Source: Pseudomonadota bacterium
GTDB lineage: Bacteria > Pseudomonadota > Gammaproteobacteria > Burkholderiales > Ferrovaceae
Length of the DNA stretch: 27,561 nucleotides
Assembly: GCA_021828575.1 (NCBI GenBank)
Contig: JAJZEL010000078.1
Location: 1 to 27,561, forward strand
Direction: 5' to 3'
Under the pieces are notes generated by a model that did no database searches, was not told where the DNA came from, and was given only the letters and a program-made list of their open reading frames with translations. Below are positions 23,333 through 27,561 of this stretch, piece after piece. A program made the translations under genes and the position numbers. Each line of letters starts with the position of its first letter. Positions within the stretch are counted from its first letter, which is position 1.

Positions 23333-24676
23333 ATGCCCTCCTCCTACGGACGTCGCCGCTTCCTTGCCACCGGCAGCACCCTGCTGGCCTCCTCCCTGCT
23401 GGCCCGGACCGCTCAGGCTCAGGAAGAGCCCCCGGCCACTCACCCCTTTCCCAACGGGTTTCTCTGGGGTTCCGCTACGGCAGGGCACCAGGTGGAAGGC
23501 AACAACGTCAACAGCGACTCCTGGCTGCTGGAAAACATTCACCCTACCCTGTTTGCAGAACCCTCCGGTGATGCCTGCAACCACTATCACCTGTTTCCGC
23601 AGGACATTGCCCTGCTGGCCGATCTGGGACTCAACACCTTCCGATTTTCCGTGGAATGGTCCCGCGTGGAACCGGAGGATGGCATGATTTCCCATGCGGA
23701 GCTGGACCATTACCGGGCCGTGCTGGACACCTGCCACCAACATGGCATCCGGCCCATGGTCACGTTCAACCACTTCACCGTTCCGCGCTGGTTTTCCGGA
23801 CGCGGGGGCTGGGAACACCCGGACGCCGCGCTGGTGTTTGGCCGGTACTGCGATACCGTGGCCCGCGCCTTGGGCGATCGCATGGCTTTTGCCACCACCC
23901 TCAACGAACCCAACCTCACCAAGCTGCTCTTTGGCATTCCCGGCCTGCGCCAGTCCAAACTGGGCACGCACCTGGACCACGAAATAATCCGCAAGGCAGG
24001 CCAGATGATGGGAACCGGTCGCTTCTCCTCCTGGATATTCGGCGACCTGGAGCACATCCATGATGGACTGCTCAAGGCCCACAAGGCCGGTTACCAGGCC
24101 ATCAAATCCGTGTGGCCCAATCTGCCCGTGGGCGTTTCCATCGCCATGGAGGATGATCAGGCCATTGACGACGATGCCATTCCCATGCGCGACAAGAAAC
24201 GCCGCCTGGCCTATGAACCCTGGTTTGAAGCAGTGTCTTCCCATGGCGACTTTCTGGGAGTGCAGGCCTATTCGCGCTGCCGCATCGGCCCTGACGGCAT
24301 GTTGCCCCCCCAAAAGGGCGCGCCGCTCACCGACATGGGTTACGAGTTTTATCCCGAAGTCCTGGAAGGAGTGCTGCACTATACCCACGAGCATGTAAAA
24401 GTACCGCTGTACGTCACGGAAAACGGCGTGGCCACCACGGATGACAAGCGCCGCGTGGAATACATCCGGCGTGCCGTGACGGGTGTGGCCCGCTGCCTGC
24501 AGCAAGGCATCGATGTCCGCGGTTATGTCCACTGGTCATTGCTGGACAACTTCGAGTGGCTGGAAGGTTACCGTCCCCGTTTCGGTCTTGTGGCAGTGAA
24601 CCGGACCACCTTCGAACGACACCTGAAACCCAGTGCCACCTATCTGGGCCAGATCGCCCGTTCCAACAGCGTGTGA
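23333..24676 (+). CDS. Tat-exported GH1 family beta-glycosidase
   Basis: Glycoside hydrolase family 1 enzyme of 447 residues, retaining mechanism. A twin-arginine signal (SSYGRRRFLATGSTLLASSL, cleavage near AQA-QE, residue 30) places the folded enzyme in the periplasm. It then follows the GH1 pattern: FPNGFLWGSATAGHQVEG, NTFRFSVEWSRVEP, acid/base E192 in TLNEPN, nucleophile E363 in YVTENGV, and the aglycone region SLLDNFEWLEGYRPRFGL. The presumed activity is beta-glucosidase or beta-galactosidase; substrate cannot be read from sequence. The start has a poor ribosome site and lies just behind a terminator. It is followed after 11 bp by a sugar transporter, suggesting hydrolysis outside and uptake of the released sugar. 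Confidence 0.93.
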   Translation: MPSSYGRRRFLATGSTLLASSLLARTAQAQEEPPATHPFPNGFLWGSATAGHQVEGNNVNSDSWLLENIHPTLFAEPSGDACNHYHLFPQDIALLADLGLNTFRFSVEWSRVEPEDGMISHAELDHYRAVLDTCHQHGIRPMVTFNHFTVPRWFSGRGGWEHPDAALVFGRYCDTVARALGDRMAFATTLNEPNLTKLLFGIPGLRQSKLGTHLDHEIIRKAGQMMGTGRFSSWIFGDLEHIHDGLLKAHKAGYQAIKSVWPNLPVGVSIAMEDDQAIDDDAIPMRDKKRRLAYEPWFEAVSSHGDFLGVQAYSRCRIGPDGMLPPQKGAPLTDMGYEFYPEVLEGVLHYTHEHVKVPLYVTENGVATTDDKRRVEYIRRAVTGVARCLQQGIDVRGYVHWSLLDNFEWLEGYRPRFGLVAVNRTTFERHLKPSATYLGQIARSNSV

Positions 24677-24687
24677 GTCTGGCGACC

Positions 24688-25878
24688 ATGCATGCATCAC
24701 GCAACCGGCATGTCCTCCTGCTGTCCCTGGTGATCCTGATGTTCTTCTGCTGGGGATTCGCCACCGTCCTGCTGGACACGCTGGTTCCCAAGCTGAAGAC
24801 CACTTTCTCGCTCACTTATGCAGAAGTGCTCCTGACCCAGTTCAGCTTTTTCCTGAGTTATCTGGTGTTCTCCATTCCTTCCAGCCATCTGCTGGCCCGC
24901 CTGGGCTACATGAACAGTCTGGTGGTGGGGCTGGGGATCATGGTGCTGGGTTGCCTGCTGTTTTTACCTGCCGTGGCACTGGGTCGGTTTCCCGGTTTTC
25001 TGGTGGCCCTGTTCGTCATGGCTGCAGGCATCACCCTGCTGCAAGTGACTGCCAACCCCCTCATCACCCGGCTGGGCGACCCGCAACGAGCGCATAGTCG
25101 GCTCAGTCTGGCCCAGGCTTTCAACTCCCTGGGAACCACCGTCGGCCCGCTGGTGGGCACGGCCCTGATCCTGCGTTCGCGTGGGCTGTCTGCCGTGGCC
25201 ACCCCCTTCATGCTCCTGTCCATGGGACTGACCGGGCTGGCCCTGGCCTTCTGGACATTGCGCCGCCTGCCTTCCATACCCCATACCGAACCCATGGCCA
25301 GCGGCAGCGCGTTGCGGCTGGTGACCCGCCCCCATTTTGCCCTGGGCATGCTGTCCATATTCGTTTACGTGGGCGCCGAAGTGTCCCTTGGTAGCCTGAT
25401 GATCAGCTACCTGATGCAACCATCGGTCCTCTCCATGAAAGCCCAGGAAGCCGGGCCCCTGGTGAGCTTTTACTGGGGAGGGGCCATGGTGGGGCGTTTT
25501 CTGGGTTCTGCCGCCCTGACGGTTTTTCCTGCCCGACGGGTGCTGCTGGCCTGCGCGGTTGCAGCCCTGTCGCTGGTGGTGGCCTCATCACTGACGACAG
25601 GGGTGGAGGCCGCCGTTTTCCTCCTGGCCGTGGGGCTGTTCAACTCCATCATGTTCCCGGTCATCTTTTCCCTGACCCTGGAAGGACTCGGCGAAGCTGC
25701 GCCTGAAGGGTCAGGCCTGTTGTGCCTTGCCATCGTGGGGGGCGCCATCATCCCTCCCCTGACCGGATTTGCCGCCGATCATTCCTCGCTGGCCAAAGCC
25801 CTGTGGATTCCCGTCACCTGCTATGCGGTCATTAGCGGGTTTGCCCTTATGGAGCGCCACCTGAACCGAATGACCTGA
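24688..25878 (+). CDS. MFS sugar transporter, FucP/GluP-like
   Basis: 396-residue inner-membrane protein with about 12 hydrophobic helices. It starts at the ATG at 24688, right after the glycosidase gene. The N-terminal ILMFFCWGFATVLLDTLVPK, the internal QVTANPLITRLGDP and the AQAFNSLGTTVGPLVGT segment resemble the fucose/glucose-galactose:H+ symporter (FHS) branch. Probably imports the monosaccharide freed by the upstream GH1 enzyme. It ends 1 bp before the convergent YeeE/YedE gene, leaving no room for a separate terminator. Confidence 0.82.
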   Translation: MHASRNRHVLLLSLVILMFFCWGFATVLLDTLVPKLKTTFSLTYAEVLLTQFSFFLSYLVFSIPSSHLLARLGYMNSLVVGLGIMVLGCLLFLPAVALGRFPGFLVALFVMAAGITLLQVTANPLITRLGDPQRAHSRLSLAQAFNSLGTTVGPLVGTALILRSRGLSAVATPFMLLSMGLTGLALAFWTLRRLPSIPHTEPMASGSALRLVTRPHFALGMLSIFVYVGAEVSLGSLMISYLMQPSVLSMKAQEAGPLVSFYWGGAMVGRFLGSAALTVFPARRVLLACAVAALSLVVASSLTTGVEAAVFLLAVGLFNSIMFPVIFSLTLEGLGEAAPEGSGLLCLAIVGGAIIPPLTGFAADHSSLAKALWIPVTCYAVISGFALMERHLNRMT

Positions 25879-25879
25879 T

Positions 25880-26884
25880 TCAGGCCGTGGCCGGGCGGTA
25901 GAACAGCCGTCCGGTGAACAGAAAAACCGCGAACACAGTCATGGCAAACAACAGGCTGCTGGCTGCAAGCTGCATGCCGCCTGATACGATGTGCCCCGAA
26001 GTGCACCCCCCTGCCGTGCGTGCGCCAAACAGCAGCAGAAAGCCGCCCAGAAATGCCCAGAAGAACCGTTTGCCCGGCGCAGCACCGTAGTATTGCTGCC
26101 AAAGGGCAGGCACGCTCGTGATCCGGAATTGCCCCTGCAACAGGGCAAGCACCAGCCCTGCCAGAAACGCCCCCACCAGAAACCACAGTTCCCAGGCGCC
26201 AGGACCGGCAATTTTTTCCCAATAGGAATGCGCCCCCACCCCCGTGAGACTCATGGCCACCAGCGGAAAGGCTGTGGATGCGCCCATGGGATGCCCCGCC
26301 ACCACCGGCAGATTCAGGATCGCGTTGAGCAGGGCCATGCCAACGGCCACGTACAGCCACTTCCAGTCAGCACCATAGTGTTTTTGAAGCATCAGGGCGA
26401 TGGCCATGAACAGGAAGGCTGCCGCTACGCTGCCCCCCCAGAACAGCCCGTTTCCCGCAGCGGCACTGCGCAGCGACACAGTGCCAAAATCCGGTCCCAG
26501 CAAGGGCTGCAGCACGGGATAGGACACGGCAAACGCCAGTGACCCCACCAGCCCTCCCACGATACCCACCAGGGCGTCCAGATTGCCTTGCCCCAGGGAA
26601 ATGGCCACGGTGCCGGGACAGTAGCCCAGAATGGCCATGCCCATGCCGAACAGGGCGCCTCCCGCCACAATACCCGTCAACAGCAGGGGCTTGATGTGAT
26701 AGTCACCCCACCCCAGAAAAATTTCTGCCTGCAGGAGCAGCACACCCAGCCCGATGGTGAAACTGATGGTTTTGGCGACCGTGAAATCGCGCAGCGTGGC
26801 CATGCCTGCGATGGTGTCGAACCGGTTCAGACGGGCAAATTGCAGAATGACGCCAAACACGAAACCCAACGCGACCGTTTCCAT
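25880..26884 (-). CDS. YeeE/YedE family transporter (sulfur-compound uptake)
   Basis: 334-residue inner-membrane protein with the two YeeE/YedE half-repeats fused. Conserved cysteines appear in AILGYCPGTVA (C89) and GGCTSGHIVSGG (C294). In the crystallised thiosulfate transporter TsuA (YeeE), such cysteines relay thiosulfate through the membrane, so thiosulfate or a related sulfur species is the likely cargo. Start chosen at 26884 (METVALGF) with GGAG six bases ahead; ATG 26899 is also possible. It is 45 bp downstream of the asparaginase gene on the same strand. Confidence 0.85.
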   Translation of the reverse strand: METVALGFVFGVILQFARLNRFDTIAGMATLRDFTVAKTISFTIGLGVLLLQAEIFLGWGDYHIKPLLLTGIVAGGALFGMGMAILGYCPGTVAISLGQGNLDALVGIVGGLVGSLAFAVSYPVLQPLLGPDFGTVSLRSAAAGNGLFWGGSVAAAFLFMAIALMLQKHYGADWKWLYVAVGMALLNAILNLPVVAGHPMGASTAFPLVAMSLTGVGAHSYWEKIAGPGAWELWFLVGAFLAGLVLALLQGQFRITSVPALWQQYYGAAPGKRFFWAFLGGFLLLFGARTAGGCTSGHIVSGGMQLAASSLLFAMTVFAVFLFTGRLFYRPATA

Positions 26885-26945
26885 ATTCACTCCAAGCATA
26901 AGCTTATAACGACATTAATATTATGACGATTATAGCGCTTCTGCC
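26885..26945 (-). promoter_or_regulatory. AT-rich promoter/operator region of the YeeE/YedE gene
   Basis: On the minus strand a TATAAT hexamer spans the asparaginase stop codon. It is followed by TCGTCATAA and TCGTTATAA, a 9-bp direct repeat with one difference, 17 bases apart, with the palindrome TAATATTA between and partly overlapping them. In an otherwise G+C-rich stretch this looks like a promoter with a repressor site, perhaps an ArsR-type sulfur sensor (inference only). No clear -35. Confidence 0.4.
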
Positions 26946-27561
26946 TGATCTGGCTGCTCTCGAATTTCACCGCCCCGCGCCACACAAAACTGACGGCACC
27001 GGTCTTCATGTCGGTCAAAATGGGCCAGCACCCAGGCGGTTTTTGCATAGGCCGCTTCCAGTGACATGTCCTGCGCCGCCACCACCCCCCCTTGCAACGC
27101 TTCGTGCCCCACCGCATATTTGCCCAAATCCGTCACCCCCCTCAGGCACTGGCTGCGGGCCACGGCAAACCCGTTGTTCTCCCTGACCCACCGGACCAGA
27201 AGAGAGGCCACTTCCGGAGGCATGCCTCCCAAGCCATACACCTGCACCACCACCCCACGAAGTGTTTCGTCAGAAAGAAGCGCCTTGAGACGATGGGGCT
27301 GAAACCCGGGGTGCAAATGCACCACTTCCACTGCATCGCTGGCATCCGGCATGTATGACGGCTCCGATGCCCTGACCATCTCCGACCCGGATATCCTGCA
27401 AAACGCCTCCACGGCATACCCTGGGGCATTGATGCTATCGAACGCCTGCAGGGCCACGCTGTCCACCTTGCTGGCCCGCCCTCCCGCCAGTACCCTGCCT
27501 CCGAACACGACCCAGACTCCCGGAATGCCATGGGTTGCCACCTGCAAGGCATCGCGAAGAT
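26930..27561 (-). CDS. Type I L-asparaginase, C-terminal part (5' end outside window)
   Basis: About 210 codons of a bacterial type I (cytoplasmic, AnsA-like) L-asparaginase, which converts asparagine to aspartate and ammonia. Visible family segments: VWVVFGGRVLAGGRASKVDS, ALQAFDSINAPGYA, VVVQVYGLGGMPPEV (the YG-G-P region of the C-domain), ARSQCLRGVTDLGKYAVG and MSLEAAYAKTAWVLAHF. The frame is open to the window edge (ALQVATHGIP), so the active-site threonines lie outside. Stop TAA at 26930-26932. A third ammonia-releasing amidohydrolase type in the window, but far from the amide operon. Confidence 0.88.
   Translation of the reverse strand, partial: LRDALQVATHGIPGVWVVFGGRVLAGGRASKVDSVALQAFDSINAPGYAVEAFCRISGSEMVRASEPSYMPDASDAVEVVHLHPGFQPHRLKALLSDETLRGVVVQVYGLGGMPPEVASLLVRWVRENNGFAVARSQCLRGVTDLGKYAVGHEALQGGVVAAQDMSLEAAYAKTAWVLAHFDRHEDRCRQFCVARGGEIREQPDQAEAL

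Noticed and set aside
23297..24532. Minus-strand frame of 411 codons
   Set aside because: Antisense to the GH1 gene, which has both catalytic motifs and a Tat signal.

Overview
The window looks like chromosomal DNA of a free-living Gram-negative bacterium. It encodes two outer-membrane barrels, periplasmic exports (Sec and one Tat) and typical proteobacterial KatG, OxyR, UrtA-E and Ure proteins. The gene mix (FmdA/FmdB/FmdC-like amide utilisation, HD-GYP signalling, YeeE/YedE transport) fits a betaproteobacterium, but I cannot name the genus.

Left part (1-12060), amide and urea nitrogen acquisition. One long minus-strand operon reads urtA-urtB-urtC-urtD-urtE (urea/short-chain amide ABC importer), fmdA (formamidase), fmdB (zinc ribbon protein), amiE (aliphatic amidase), ureD-ureA-ureB-ureJ-ureC (urease). 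A porin gene resembling FmdC is divergent from urtA. Together they form a route from outer membrane to cytoplasmic ammonia. Two lesions are visible in the operon. ureC has a 10-base G tract (coding strand) where 9 are needed, which shifts the frame after about residue 281. urtA has an in-frame TAA followed by 23 codons that still read as a coherent UrtA-like C-terminus. Either the pathway is decaying or switching, or the assembly has errors. This half is visibly poorer in G+C than the right half.

Middle (12061-18240). After a hairpin and a leader of about 360 bp come a 1095-residue hybrid sensor kinase (TM-PAS-GAF-HisKA-HATPase-REC-REC-HPt) and, overlapping its end, an HD-GYP response regulator: a phosphorelay probably ending in c-di-GMP hydrolysis. 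Next is a decayed rloB-like anti-phage gene, with one frameshift and an internal deletion, and then an outer-membrane barrel gene.

Right part (18240-27561). katG-oxyR form a peroxide-defence pair with a readable OxyR operator upstream of katG. A small secreted protein of unknown function and an Old Yellow Enzyme follow upstream on the same strand. On the plus strand a Tat-exported GH1 beta-glycosidase is coupled to an MFS sugar transporter. An intrinsic terminator sits only about 20 bp ahead of the glycosidase start with no plus-strand gene before it, suggesting attenuation or a small RNA. The window closes with a YeeE/YedE sulfur-compound transporter and the 3' part of a type I L-asparaginase, both minus strand.

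I saw no tRNA, rRNA, CRISPR array, insertion sequence or integrase.
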